Below, piece after piece: positions 7,576 to 14,959 of a DNA stretch of 17,909 nucleotides. Origin of the DNA: CAYGTK01 sp964352775 (GTDB lineage Bacteria; Bacteroidota; Bacteroidia; Chitinophagales; CAIOSU01). The stretch lies in the NCBI GenBank assembly GCA_964352775.1, contig CAYGTK010000068.1, forward strand, positions 1 to 17,909. The letters run 5' to 3'. The notes beneath the pieces are model-generated. The model saw only the letters and a program-made list of their open reading frames with translations. It did no database searches and was not told where the DNA came from. How positions within the stretch are numbered: the first letter of the stretch is position 1; each line of letters starts with the position of its first letter. The position numbers and the translations under genes are program-made.

Positions 7576-8823
7576 CTAAAATCCTTCTTTACAGAAAAAT
7601 TGTAGCTTGTCGGCAGACCTGTCATAACCCAGATCGTAGCTCTGGCGAAGGTCTCCGCAGCCACTGCTAGTTTGATTATAAAGCACTTTAGCTATTCCTC
7701 TATTGTAATAGCCAGCAGCATAATTTGGATCTAACTGAATTGCACGGTCATAATCTAGTATAGCATTGTAGTATTCTCCGAACAACATTTTCACATTTCC
7801 ACGACTGTTATACAACTTCGCATTGTTTGGCGAAAGCTCAATTGCACGGTCTTGATCGGCTAGTGCACCTTGTATATCACCCGCCATTTTTTTAGAGATA
7901 CCTCTAGCCAAAAAAGCCCTTGAGAAGTTCTCATCTAACAGAATGGCTTGGTCAAGGTCTTCAATAGCTTTATCTGAATTACCTATTTCTTCATTTGTCA
8001 ATCCGCGCTTATAGTAAGCTATACTGAGTTCGGTATCTAATAAAATTGCCTTGTTAAAGTCAGCTAAAGCTGCTTCGTTATTACCTAATTTACGATGAGC
8101 CAAACCACGATTGTAATACACAATAGCTAGACTGGGTTCTAATTCCAGTGATCTATCGAATTCAATAATTGCTTTTTCATAGTCTCCCGATCTGTACAAG
8201 GCTAAGCCCTTTATGTCGTATGCTAGGCCACAGCTTGGCTGTATTTCTAAAGCACTTTCTATATCAGCTAATGCACTGGCGTATTCGCCATCATCCATGT
8301 AAGCAATAGCGCGGGTCATATAATATAAGGTGTCATCTGGGTTATCGTCTATAAGCTTATCTAAATATTCACGGGCTGTTTCATTCTCTCCCATTTCCAT
8401 ATTCGTCAATGCTATGTCGGCAAAGCACTGGCGCTGTGGATCTACTTTCATAGCTTGATCTAGATCCTCTAACGCCCCCTCGTAGTCTTGGGCAAGTAGT
8501 TTAGTTTTTGCTCTAGCATCATATAAATAGCCCAAGTAAGGGTTTAACTTGAGCGCCCGGTCATAGTCTTTAACAGCAGCACTATTATCTCCCATTTGGC
8601 GATGTAGCCTGGCCCTTTTCATTAACGCACTGGAATTACTTGGGTCTATCATTAGGGCCTCATCATACTCTTGTAAGGCCCGCTGCATTTGTGCGGTATT
8701 GTAAAAGTTATCGCCTTGGCTTTCGTGTAATTCGCTATCGGGTATACCTTGCGCAGTAGCGGGCGTGATAGTTAAGAACAATACTATCACGGAAAGTAGA
8801 AGGTGCATTGATCTTTTCATCAT
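7576..8823 (-). CDS. Exported TPR-repeat protein
   Basis: The 415 residues comprise a signal peptide (MMKRSMHLLLSVIVLFLTITPATAQG) followed by ten complete tetratricopeptide repeats and one partial, each about 34 residues, from about residue 30 to 385. Typical units are SALMKRARLHRQMGDNSAAV, AYDIKGLALYRSGDYEKAII and IVYYNRGLAHRKLGNNEAAL, with the common NP/DP turn closing each repeat. TPR solenoids act as protein-protein scaffolds; the export signal puts this one in the periplasm or at the outer membrane. The C-terminus carries two cysteines (SSGCGDLRQSYDLGYD, FFCKEGF), a Sel1-like cap often seen in such proteins. No enzymatic domain is present and the partner is unknown. Two ATG codons in tandem at 8818-8823 are both possible starts. 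A 9-bp palindrome lies directly upstream. Confidence 0.9.
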   Translation of the reverse strand: MMKRSMHLLLSVIVLFLTITPATAQGIPDSELHESQGDNFYNTAQMQRALQEYDEALMIDPSNSSALMKRARLHRQMGDNSAAVKDYDRALKLNPYLGYLYDARAKTKLLAQDYEGALEDLDQAMKVDPQRQCFADIALTNMEMGENETAREYLDKLIDDNPDDTLYYMTRAIAYMDDGEYASALADIESALEIQPSCGLAYDIKGLALYRSGDYEKAIIEFDRSLELEPSLAIVYYNRGLAHRKLGNNEAALADFNKAILLDTELSIAYYKRGLTNEEIGNSDKAIEDLDQAILLDENFSRAFLARGISKKMAGDIQGALADQDRAIELSPNNAKLYNSRGNVKMLFGEYYNAILDYDRAIQLDPNYAAGYYNRGIAKVLYNQTSSGCGDLRQSYDLGYDRSADKLQFFCKEGF

Positions 8824-8826
8824 CAG

Positions 8827-8849
8827 TATATTTAGTTTTCCTAAATATA
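8827..8849. promoter_or_regulatory. Perfect palindrome over the TPR gene promoter region
   Basis: TATATTTAG (8827-8835) and CTAAATATA (8841-8849) are perfect inverted repeats with a 5-bp spacer, ending 4 bp from the TPR start codon. Read on the minus strand, the distal arm contains TATATTTA, a one-off match to the -7 consensus TAnnTTTG. The site could be an operator or a 5'-leader hairpin controlling the TPR gene. Confidence 0.4.
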
Positions 8850-8890
8850 AGGACTGAAAGCCCTACTTGTTCACGTATCAACTTGTAAAA

Positions 8891-8932
8891 GAAGGCAGTA
8901 GGCTATCTAAAATTCTTAATTTTATTGCCTTC
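8891..8932. promoter_or_regulatory. Nested inverted repeats between TPR and GH1 genes
   Basis: GAAGGCA (8891-8897) and TGCCTTC (8926-8932) enclose a second perfect inverted repeat, AAAATT-CTT-AATTTT (8909-8923). The pair sits in the 129-bp divergent intergenic region, 20 bp in front of the beta-glucosidase ATG, and overlaps where its promoter should be. An operator or a bidirectional regulatory structure is possible. Confidence 0.35.
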
Positions 8933-8952
8933 AGTACTTTAACACAACTACT

Positions 8953-10380
8953 ATGCAACGACGCGATCTGCTTAAGGCAGCAGCTATCACCCTTCCTATT
9001 GTAACGCTAAACCCTAAAACCATTCTGGCTATGCTACCGGATGCAGGTTTTACCAAAGCTGATTTTGGTAAAAATTTCCTTTGGGGGGTCGCTACTGCAG
9101 CTTATCAAATTGAGGGAGCTTGGGATGAAGATGGGAAAAGTCCTTCTATTTGGGATACGTTTACCCATAAGAAAGGAAATATAAAAACTGGGGAGAATGC
9201 AGATGTAAGTTGCGATTTCTATCATCGTTATGAGGAAGATCTGGAACTGTTGAAGTCGATGAACATGGATGTGTTCCGGTTTTCTATTTCTTGGTCGCGA
9301 ATATTACCCTATGGTACGGGTAAGGTTAACCAGAAGGGGCTGGATTATTACCACCGTGTAATAGATAAGTGCTTGAGTTTGGGTATTCAACCTTGGATAA
9401 CTGCCTATCATTGGGACTTACCGCAAGTATTGCAAGATAAGGGTGGATGGACCAATCGTGATATAGTTGATTGGTTTGCGGAATTTGTTGGTGTGCTTGC
9501 CAAAAATTATGGCGACAAAGTAAAGAACTGGATGGTGATGAACGAGCCTGCAGCTTTTGTGGGCTTAGGTTACATGGCAGGTATGCATGCACCAGGAGAG
9601 CGAGGCTTAGGTAAATTTATGGCAGCCATACACCACAGTAATTTAGCTATGGCCGAAGGTGGAAGAATATTGAAAGCCAACGTGCCACAAGGGAACATAG
9701 GTAGCACATGGTCGTGCACCGCAATTGAACCAAAAAGTAATGCTAAGCGACATAGAAATGCAGCCAGAAAAGCTGATGTGCTATTCAATAGAATATTTAT
9801 TGAGCCAAGTTTAGGTATGGGTTATCCGTTTGAAGACCTCAAGCTTATTAAGCGTTTGAAGAAGTACATCTTGCCAGGCGATGATGAGAAATTGAAATTT
9901 GACTGGGATTTTATTGGGGTGCAGAATTACTTTAGAACGGTGGCTAAGTTCAGCCTGTGGCCTCCAATAATGTGGGCCAATACCGTTAAGGGTAAGAAGC
10001 TAGTAGATAATGAAGAGGATCTGACCCAAATGGGTTGGGAGATCTCTCCCGATGGTATCTACCGTATCATCAAACAGTACGCCGAATATGGTAAGCCAAT
10101 GTTAGTTACAGAGAATGGTGCAGCTTTTGAAGATCATGTAGAAGGAGACCGAGTTCATGATGAGCGCAGGGTTAAATTCTACCAAGACTACATCCGCAAG
10201 GTGCTCAAAGCAAAGCAAGAGGGGGTAGACCTACGTGGCTATTTTGCTTGGACTATGATGGATAACTTTGAATGGGCGGAAGGATACCACCCGCGCTTTG
10301 GTTTGATACACATTGATTTCGAAACCCAAGAACGTAGGATGAAAGATTCGGCTCTCTGGTTTCGTGAATTTTTGAAATAA
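8953..10380 (+). CDS. Beta-glucosidase, glycoside hydrolase family 1, Tat-exported
   Basis: This is a family 1 retaining glycosidase hydrolysing beta-glucosides, or related beta-glycosides, through a double displacement. The 475 residues are a normal GH1 core of about 440 plus a leader. GH1 signatures in order are FLWGVATAAYQIEGAW with SPSIWDTF, FRFSISWSRILP, TAYHWDLPQVLQDKGGW, the acid/base motif MVMNEPAAF (Glu198), the nucleophile motif LVTENGAAF (Glu387) and FEWAEGYHPRFGLIHID. All catalytic elements are intact. The leader MQRRDLLKAAAITLP carries a twin-arginine motif (RRDLLK) followed by a hydrophobic stretch, so export of the folded enzyme by Tat is likely; many GH1 enzymes are cytosolic, which makes this less usual. 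lgt starts 6 bp after its stop, suggesting co-transcription. The exact substrate cannot be read from the sequence. Confidence 0.95.
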   Translation: MQRRDLLKAAAITLPIVTLNPKTILAMLPDAGFTKADFGKNFLWGVATAAYQIEGAWDEDGKSPSIWDTFTHKKGNIKTGENADVSCDFYHRYEEDLELLKSMNMDVFRFSISWSRILPYGTGKVNQKGLDYYHRVIDKCLSLGIQPWITAYHWDLPQVLQDKGGWTNRDIVDWFAEFVGVLAKNYGDKVKNWMVMNEPAAFVGLGYMAGMHAPGERGLGKFMAAIHHSNLAMAEGGRILKANVPQGNIGSTWSCTAIEPKSNAKRHRNAARKADVLFNRIFIEPSLGMGYPFEDLKLIKRLKKYILPGDDEKLKFDWDFIGVQNYFRTVAKFSLWPPIMWANTVKGKKLVDNEEDLTQMGWEISPDGIYRIIKQYAEYGKPMLVTENGAAFEDHVEGDRVHDERRVKFYQDYIRKVLKAKQEGVDLRGYFAWTMMDNFEWAEGYHPRFGLIHIDFETQERRMKDSALWFREFLK

Positions 10381-10386
10381 ACTAAG

Positions 10387-11163
10387 GTGCTAGCATACAT
10401 TACTTGGTCTACCGACCCCTATTTAGTTGTTGGCGATCTCCAGATACGATGGTATAGTATTTGCTTTGCTATCGCTTGTATGTTCTTTGGTTGGTTCTTA
10501 ACTTATTTTGCCAAACAAGAAGATGCCCCAGAAGAAGAAGTGAATATGGCCATATTGGTCAATTTCTTTTGTGGAGTACTTGGTGCTCGTTTATTGCATG
10601 TGTTCTATTATGATTGGCCCTACTTCTCCCAACATACAGGTGAAATACTACAAGTGTGGAATGGCGGACTAGCAAGCCACGGTGGGGTTATTGGTTTCAT
10701 CTTGGGAACCTATATCTACAGTCGCTATTTCGGCACAGTATATTATTGGTGGTGGTTCGATAGAGTATCGCTAGCTGTACCGCTAAGTGCTGCATTTATT
10801 CGTTTAGGTAATTTCTTTAATAGCGAGCTGTATGGTCAAGCTACTGATGTGCCATGGGCGGTGATATATACTTTGGTAGATGAGCTACCTCGTCATCCAG
10901 TGCAGTTGTATGAAAGTATTTGGTACTTCATTTGCTTTTTGATCGTATTACCTATTTATCTTAAAAAGAAGGGTACACTAGCCTTTGGCTATTACACAGC
11001 CATTACCATAGCTCTGATAAACTCAGGGCGGTTCGTTATTGAATTCTGGAAAGAGGGAGAAACCTACCTTGGTCTGATAAATAGCCAGTACCTTGATCTG
11101 CTATATGTTGCCTTGGCCTTGCTGTTATTAGCAGCGGTATACTTTAGGAAGGTTAAGTTGTAG
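10387..11163 (+). CDS. lgt: Prolipoprotein diacylglyceryl transferase
   Basis: This inner-membrane enzyme transfers diacylglycerol from phosphatidylglycerol to the lipobox cysteine of prolipoproteins, the first step of lipoprotein maturation. The 258 residues contain about seven hydrophobic segments. Family motifs are IRWYSICFAIA in the first helix, GARLLHVFYYD, the catalytic-region NGGLASHGGVIG (His98) and the signature FIRLGNFFNSELYGQATDVPWA (Arg139, Asn142, Glu147), then PRHPVQLYES and SGRFVIEFWKE. All are present and the length is typical. The start is GTG at 10387-10389, 6 bp after the beta-glucosidase stop. No ATG precedes the first transmembrane helix, which supports GTG. Co-transcription with the glucosidase gene is likely, and no functional link between them is evident. 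Confidence 0.96.
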   Translation: MLAYITWSTDPYLVVGDLQIRWYSICFAIACMFFGWFLTYFAKQEDAPEEEVNMAILVNFFCGVLGARLLHVFYYDWPYFSQHTGEILQVWNGGLASHGGVIGFILGTYIYSRYFGTVYYWWWFDRVSLAVPLSAAFIRLGNFFNSELYGQATDVPWAVIYTLVDELPRHPVQLYESIWYFICFLIVLPIYLKKKGTLAFGYYTAITIALINSGRFVIEFWKEGETYLGLINSQYLDLLYVALALLLLAAVYFRKVKL

Positions 11164-11181
11164 CTAATTTCTATCTGCTAT

Positions 11182-11262
11182 GTGGGTCATACTGGATTCG
11201 AACCGCCTTTATAACCCGCTCTGCAAAAGCGTTTTAGCTCTTTGGATTCTGGTAAGTCCACC
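11182..11262 (-). pseudogene. Decayed tRNA-like sequence at island edge
   Basis: On the minus strand a perfect T-loop box GGTTCGAATCC lies at the expected distance from an anticodon-arm-like ACGCT-TTTGCAG-AGCGG (four of five pairs; the loop would present UGC) and from 5'/3' ends that share GTGG/CCAC. The T-stem beyond its first two pairs, the acceptor stem beyond four pairs and the D-stem are broken, so this is not a working tRNA. It may be the remnant of a tRNA used as an integration site, because the next genes downstream are mobile-element types. The fold was worked out by eye. A functional tRNA-like RNA cannot be excluded. Confidence 0.35.
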
Positions 11263-11312
11263 AAAATCGCCGATTGCATATTTTCAAATAACTTATTCGT
11301 TGTAGTAAATTT

Positions 11313-12779
11313 ATGAAAATCAACGCAATTTCTATGAGCAGTAAAGAAAAAACGTTTTTGGATAGTGATTCCACTAAGCAGTTTTTGCTAGAGGTTTATA
11401 TGGCTGCCCAAAAGCTTAAGGAGGAGCCTGAGAATATAATTGAGGCAATGAGCAAAAACTTTAGTTCAAAGCCTAAGATTAATGAGAATGCTAGAGCATT
11501 GCGTTCGCATTGGAGGCTATCTAAAGAATTTAAATCAGAAGGGGCTGCATTTATCGCTAATGTACTAAGACAACTAAACCAAGAGGCTGATAAGTATATA
11601 GATACACAGATAAATCAAGAGTTTGTAAATGATGTATACATTGCCTTACAGGCTTACTATTCTGAAAAGTTTATTAGCGATGATCCTTCAAAACGCAAAT
11701 TTAAGTACGTAGATGAGGCATTTACTCCTAATGACCTAGTCTTTCAAAGAAGGTTGAAGTTTACCGATAATGAAATCAAGAATTATCACCCGAACGAAGA
11801 AGAGGTGGTCGAAGCCCTTGTAAACAAGGTCTTTACATGGAATGATACAAAGGTGACTCGATTAATGAAACAGCTAACAGGTGAACCGGTAAGTATAACC
11901 TTATTTGTTTTGAAGCAATGTCTCGTTCTAAGGAATTCAAAATCGTTCACTGCCGCTGTATACAAGAGTTTGGGAGCAAAAGAGAGTGAGTTTATCGGTG
12001 ATAAGCAGATCGCGAATTATAAACGTGCCAGAAGAGTGTTAACCTCTGTAAACAGTTACTTGGTGAATTTTAGCGACAAACACGCTAAGGATGAAAAGAT
12101 CAAGTATTGGTTAAGTTATTTCCCTGGAACAGAGAAATTATGTCCGTATACAAAGGACTTGACACAAAGTGAAAAAGAGATACTATTTCAATTCTATCGA
12201 GAGAAGTCTCATAATTACATGCTGAAGAAGTTTAATGATGACCTTCAAGAATCGGTAAACAAAGAAAAATTCACTCGCATCTATTTAGAAACTAAACAAG
12301 CGGAGATAATTGAATCCATAAAGAATAATTGGCGCGATCACACCAGTGTAATTAATAGTATCATAATTATGGACTGGATAGGTTATGCTAGAGATATTGA
12401 GGGTACTAAGTTACTAGGGCTCAATGCAGGTAAACTAGCAGTTATAGAAAAAATTGAAAGGATGGATTCCCAAAATTCACATAAAGACATAGAATCTAAA
12501 AAAGCTGAAAAGATCACCACAAAACTAACCGCTCCGCAATTGGCTATAATCATAAACTTATTAGCTGACAATGATGTGTTTGAAATGAATAAAACTGAGA
12601 TTGCCAATGTAGTAAGCAAGTTTTTTTCTACGGAGACCACAAAAGATCTATCGGTCGATATGATCAAAAAGAGATCATCTCCCTCACAATTTCTACTAAA
12701 AGATCTTGATAAGGTATCCGATTTAATAGCAGATCTGCATAAAGGTATTATTGAGTTAAAAAGAAAAAATCTGAAATAA
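11313..12779 (+). CDS. Uncharacterised 488-aa protein of accessory island
   Basis: I do not recognise this protein. It is soluble (no signal peptide or membrane segment), lysine-rich and mostly predicted helical. The N-terminal 70 residues (FLLEVYMAAQKLKEEPENII, ENARALRSHWRL) are followed by long charged helices with no visible enzyme motif. The last 85 residues (LTAPQLAIIINLLADNDVFE, KTEIANVVSKFFS, then a charged SPSQFLLKD helix) faintly resemble the C-terminal region of RteC-like regulators and other Bacteroidetes mobile-element proteins, by pattern only. ATG 11313 is the first start after the tRNA-like remnant; a second ATG eight codons in is also possible. It lies upstream of an operator-like palindrome and an HTH/DUF3987 pair, which suggests element-borne cargo or regulation. 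In similar islands this position often holds an integrase, but no tyrosine or serine recombinase residues are seen. Confidence 0.7.
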   Translation: MKINAISMSSKEKTFLDSDSTKQFLLEVYMAAQKLKEEPENIIEAMSKNFSSKPKINENARALRSHWRLSKEFKSEGAAFIANVLRQLNQEADKYIDTQINQEFVNDVYIALQAYYSEKFISDDPSKRKFKYVDEAFTPNDLVFQRRLKFTDNEIKNYHPNEEEVVEALVNKVFTWNDTKVTRLMKQLTGEPVSITLFVLKQCLVLRNSKSFTAAVYKSLGAKESEFIGDKQIANYKRARRVLTSVNSYLVNFSDKHAKDEKIKYWLSYFPGTEKLCPYTKDLTQSEKEILFQFYREKSHNYMLKKFNDDLQESVNKEKFTRIYLETKQAEIIESIKNNWRDHTSVINSIIIMDWIGYARDIEGTKLLGLNAGKLAVIEKIERMDSQNSHKDIESKKAEKITTKLTAPQLAIIINLLADNDVFEMNKTEIANVVSKFFSTETTKDLSVDMIKKRSSPSQFLLKDLDKVSDLIADLHKGIIELKRKNLK

Positions 12780-12804
12780 AGCTCTGTAAATCAATTGTAT
12801 ATGA

Positions 12805-12830
12805 TGGGGTAGCTACCCCAACCTACCCCA
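12805..12830. promoter_or_regulatory. Operator-like palindrome with third half-site
   Basis: TGGGGTAGCTACCCCA (12805-12820) is a perfect 16-bp palindrome with no spacer. The half-site CTACCCCA recurs once more at 12823-12830 after 2 bp, giving three copies of the 8-mer. It sits 78 bp upstream of the HTH gene in otherwise AT-rich sequence. The natural reading is an operator for the HTH protein or a small origin-type iteron, and a 3'-end hairpin for the preceding gene is an alternative (no U-tract). Confidence 0.55.
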
Positions 12831-12908
12831 AACAACTGAGCTTACTGATATAGTTTAGCCGCTGGATTCAGCCTATTGCTGTCCATGAAGAAACTAAATT
12901 AATAAGCT

Positions 12909-13184
12909 ATGTACTTAGAACAGTCCTTAGAAGAGATCAACCGCCAATTGCGTGACATCAAGGAGCGCTTATCCTCGCTTGAAGTTCCTGAAGAAAAGGA
13001 GATTCTCGATAATCAAGATGTGCTTCAACTTCTTAAAATTTCCAGTCGAACTCTTCAGAGTTATCGGGATAATGGAATACTACCATTTTCAAAGGTTGGT
13101 GGGAAGATCTATTATCAGATGGTTGATGTACGTGACCTTGTAAAGAAAAACCTTGTAACTGCTAAGCTTTCCAGAGAGTTATGA
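12909..13184 (+). CDS. Helix-turn-helix DNA-binding protein (mobile-element/excisionase type)
   Basis: This 91-residue protein has an N-terminal coiled-coil helix (LEEINRQLRDIKERLSSLEV) and then a MerR/excisionase-like winged HTH, residues of about 35-85: ILDNQDVLQLLKISSRTLQSYRDNGILPFSKVGGKIYYQMVDV. The LKISSRTLQSYRDNGILPF recognition helix with the GKIYY wing is the standard form of HTH proteins carried by Bacteroidetes integrative elements, where they act as excision or transcription regulators. The stop overlaps the next start in ATGA (13181-13184), so it is translationally coupled to the DUF3987 gene. The palindromic site upstream is a plausible autoregulatory target. There is no integrase nearby to pair it with as an excisionase. 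Confidence 0.88.
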   Translation: MYLEQSLEEINRQLRDIKERLSSLEVPEEKEILDNQDVLQLLKISSRTLQSYRDNGILPFSKVGGKIYYQMVDVRDLVKKNLVTAKLSREL

Positions 13185-14455
13185 GTTGGAAAGAAAACAG
13201 TGGTCAAGTGACTGATCGAGCTAAGAAGGAAAAGCCTAGCAGCATGAATTTTAGGGAAGCATTTCATGGCCCTATTGGTGAGTTATCTAACGAGCTATGC
13301 GAAAATTCTGAAGCCGACCCTATTGGAGTACTCCTATATCTGCTGACCGCTATTGGTAATATGGCTGGGCGAGATGCTGCGATTTTGGTAGACAGTAAAT
13401 ATCATTACCCAAATATCTATGCCACCCTTGTAGGAAAAAGCTCAGTGGGTAGAAAGGGAACGGCTTGGTCAATTGCTAAAAGTGTTCTGAGAACGGTCAA
13501 TCCAAAGTGGGTAGATAAAAACGTTCATAATGGATTTGCCTCTGCTGAGGCTTTGATAATGACGCTAAAGGAATTATCAGAAACTGAAAGGTATGGAGCT
13601 AGCGAAGAAGAGAGAACCATTGAGGTAAACGGAGGTTCAGTTTTTCTGAATGAAGAAGAGTTAGGTAAGTTACTAGTTACAGCTAAGAGGAATGGAAGTA
13701 TAATATCGTCAACATTACGAGGGATTTGGGATGGTGACTTTTCATACGCAACCAAGGACCGTGTTTTAAAATTGAAGGATGTACACGTTTCGATAATTGG
13801 ACACATAACTGCTCATGAATTGAACAAATTACTGGATAGCACGGAAATGACCAATGGATTTGCGAATAGATTTCTATGGATACATGTGCATCGACATCAG
13901 CTAATTTCTGACCCATTTAGTGGAAATAACAAAAATTATACACCCAGTTTACATAAATTGATAGAAATAGTGAGTGCTATACGCGAAATGGATGCAGAAA
14001 TTTTCACAACCAGTGCAAATGCAAGGCGATACTTTGCGAAAATTTATGCGCAAATATCAGAACCACCTGAAGGAATTTTAGGGGAATTGGAAGCTAGGGG
14101 CGCGGCAATAATCATCAGGCTAGCTTTAATTTTTGCAATCTGTGATAGAACTAAGGTAATTACCGATAACCATTTTAAAGCTGCAAAAGCAATTTGGGAT
14201 TACAACGTTGCATCAATTCAATACATATTCTCGAGCCCAAATAATAATGACCAAACTGCTTTTATTTTGCAAGCTATCAGAAATGCAGGACCAAGTGGAC
14301 TTGCTAGAACGGACCTACATAAGATGTTTAACGGTCACTTAAAGAGAGATGCCCTGAATAGATGTTTGGAACAACTACATTCTCAAAAGCTGATATTAAA
14401 AGACAAGATGGAGGGAACAGGGGGAAGATCTAAAGAGGTGCTCAAGAGTGCTTAA
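13181..14455 (+). CDS. DUF3987-family P-loop protein
   Basis: This 424-residue DUF3987-type protein belongs to a family of putative P-loop NTPases, primase/helicase-like, found next to HTH genes in Bacteroidetes plasmids and integrative elements. After FREAFHGPIGELSNELCENSEADP and a hydrophobic segment, a Walker A-like VGKSSVGRKGT lies at residues 84-94, and a Walker B-like hydrophobic strand with acidic residues, GGSVFLNEEE, at 151-160. GIWDGDF and VSIIGHITAHEL follow. The C-terminal part (about 355-420) looks like a winged helix (LARTDLHKMFNGHLKRDAL, SQKLILKDKMEG). It is a little short compared with the larger members that carry an N-terminal primase-type domain. It overlaps the HTH gene by 4 bp, and a 13-bp inverted repeat begins 1 bp after its stop. 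A role in replication of the element is inferred from the family. Confidence 0.85.
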   Translation: MSWKENSGQVTDRAKKEKPSSMNFREAFHGPIGELSNELCENSEADPIGVLLYLLTAIGNMAGRDAAILVDSKYHYPNIYATLVGKSSVGRKGTAWSIAKSVLRTVNPKWVDKNVHNGFASAEALIMTLKELSETERYGASEEERTIEVNGGSVFLNEEELGKLLVTAKRNGSIISSTLRGIWDGDFSYATKDRVLKLKDVHVSIIGHITAHELNKLLDSTEMTNGFANRFLWIHVHRHQLISDPFSGNNKNYTPSLHKLIEIVSAIREMDAEIFTTSANARRYFAKIYAQISEPPEGILGELEARGAAIIIRLALIFAICDRTKVITDNHFKAAKAIWDYNVASIQYIFSSPNNNDQTAFILQAIRNAGPSGLARTDLHKMFNGHLKRDALNRCLEQLHSQKLILKDKMEGTGGRSKEVLKSA

Positions 14456-14503
14456 AAAGAGAATAAAGCGAAGTAAAGGTAGATAGTTCTCTTTATTCTC
14501 TTT
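14456..14503 (+). terminator. Hairpin directly after DUF3987 stop
   Basis: AAAGAGAATAAAG (14456-14468) and CTTTATTCTCTTT (14491-14503) are perfect 13-nt inverted repeats with a 22-nt loop, beginning at the base after the TAA. The right arm continues into a tandem of CTCTTTATT. The stem is AT-rich and no U-tract follows, so it is a weak terminator or a 3'-end stabilising structure. Confidence 0.4.
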
Positions 14504-14528
14504 ATTCTCCACTATAAAGTTCAAAGCT

Positions 14529-14869
14529 CTAAAGACTTTTCACAAGTGTTCTCTCAGATTCCTGCACACCATTTCTCGAAGATACTACGGCTGCAATGTC
14601 TGCTGTTTTGGTAAGCGGTAAAGCATCATAATCTTCTGGAAAATACTAATACCGATAATCTAAGGAGATTATCTCGCAATTTTTCTTTTTGGTGAATTCA
14701 TGGTTCATAATCTACTTTGGCTCTCTACTTGGCAATTCTTGACCAATAAGGCTTTAGCAGGTACTTTCATCAACGTTATTTCACTATCGCCTTTAATGGT
14801 ATTGGATTGATTAAAACCTACAGGGCAGTTCTGTTCAAAACCTATGGGGAAAATGAGCTCGGTTGTGTG
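14529..14869 (-). pseudogene. Coding-like debris, broken frames, minus strand
   Basis: Two minus-strand open stretches without usable starts read like protein. The first, 14705-14869 (54 residues), contains ELIFPIGFEQNCPVGF and SEITLMKVPAKALLVKN. The second, 14529-14645, contains FPEDYDALPLTKTADIAAVV and ends ESERTLVKSL. The first ends in a stop and the second begins just after one, in a different frame, with about 60 bp between them, as expected for a gene decayed by frameshift. No family is assigned; the second piece faintly resembles a helix-turn-helix tail. The rest of the 504-bp gap (14456-14959) holds hairpins only. Confidence 0.25.
14654..14690 (+). terminator. Weak terminator-like hairpin
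   Basis: GATAATCT (14654-14661) and AGATTATC (14666-14673) form a perfect 8-bp stem closing the tetraloop AAGG, followed after seven bases by TTTTTCTTTTT. The gap between stem and T-run is too long for a standard intrinsic terminator. The loop and stem also contain an AAGGAG, but no reading frame follows it. Confidence 0.3.
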
Positions 14870-14947
14870 TTAATCACAGGGGTATAATATTTCAAAAAAA
14901 TAGTGGACTAGAGCCCCTGTTTTATCTAAATACCCAACTAAGAGTTC

Positions 14948-14955
14948 TACATTTA
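14948..14955 (+). promoter_or_regulatory. -7-like box next to the start of paralog 1 (TACATTTA)
   Basis: TACATTTA, one base off the TAnnTTTG consensus, ends 4 bp before the ATG at 14960. A -7 box there would start transcription at or within a few bases of the ATG, giving a leaderless or near-leaderless mRNA. The same context (TACATTTRACCAATGAAG) precedes the second paralog. No TTTG -33 element at standard spacing is clear. Confidence 0.45.
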
Positions 14956-14959
14956 ACCA

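Noticed and set aside
11182..11262. Functional tRNA (Ala-UGC or Cys-GCA)
   Set aside because: The acceptor, D and T stems are broken in any register tried by eye, so it is listed only as a relic.
12383..12667. Minus-strand open frame of 94 codons inside the 488-aa gene
   Set aside because: It is antisense to an intact long frame, with no independent promoter and no family match.
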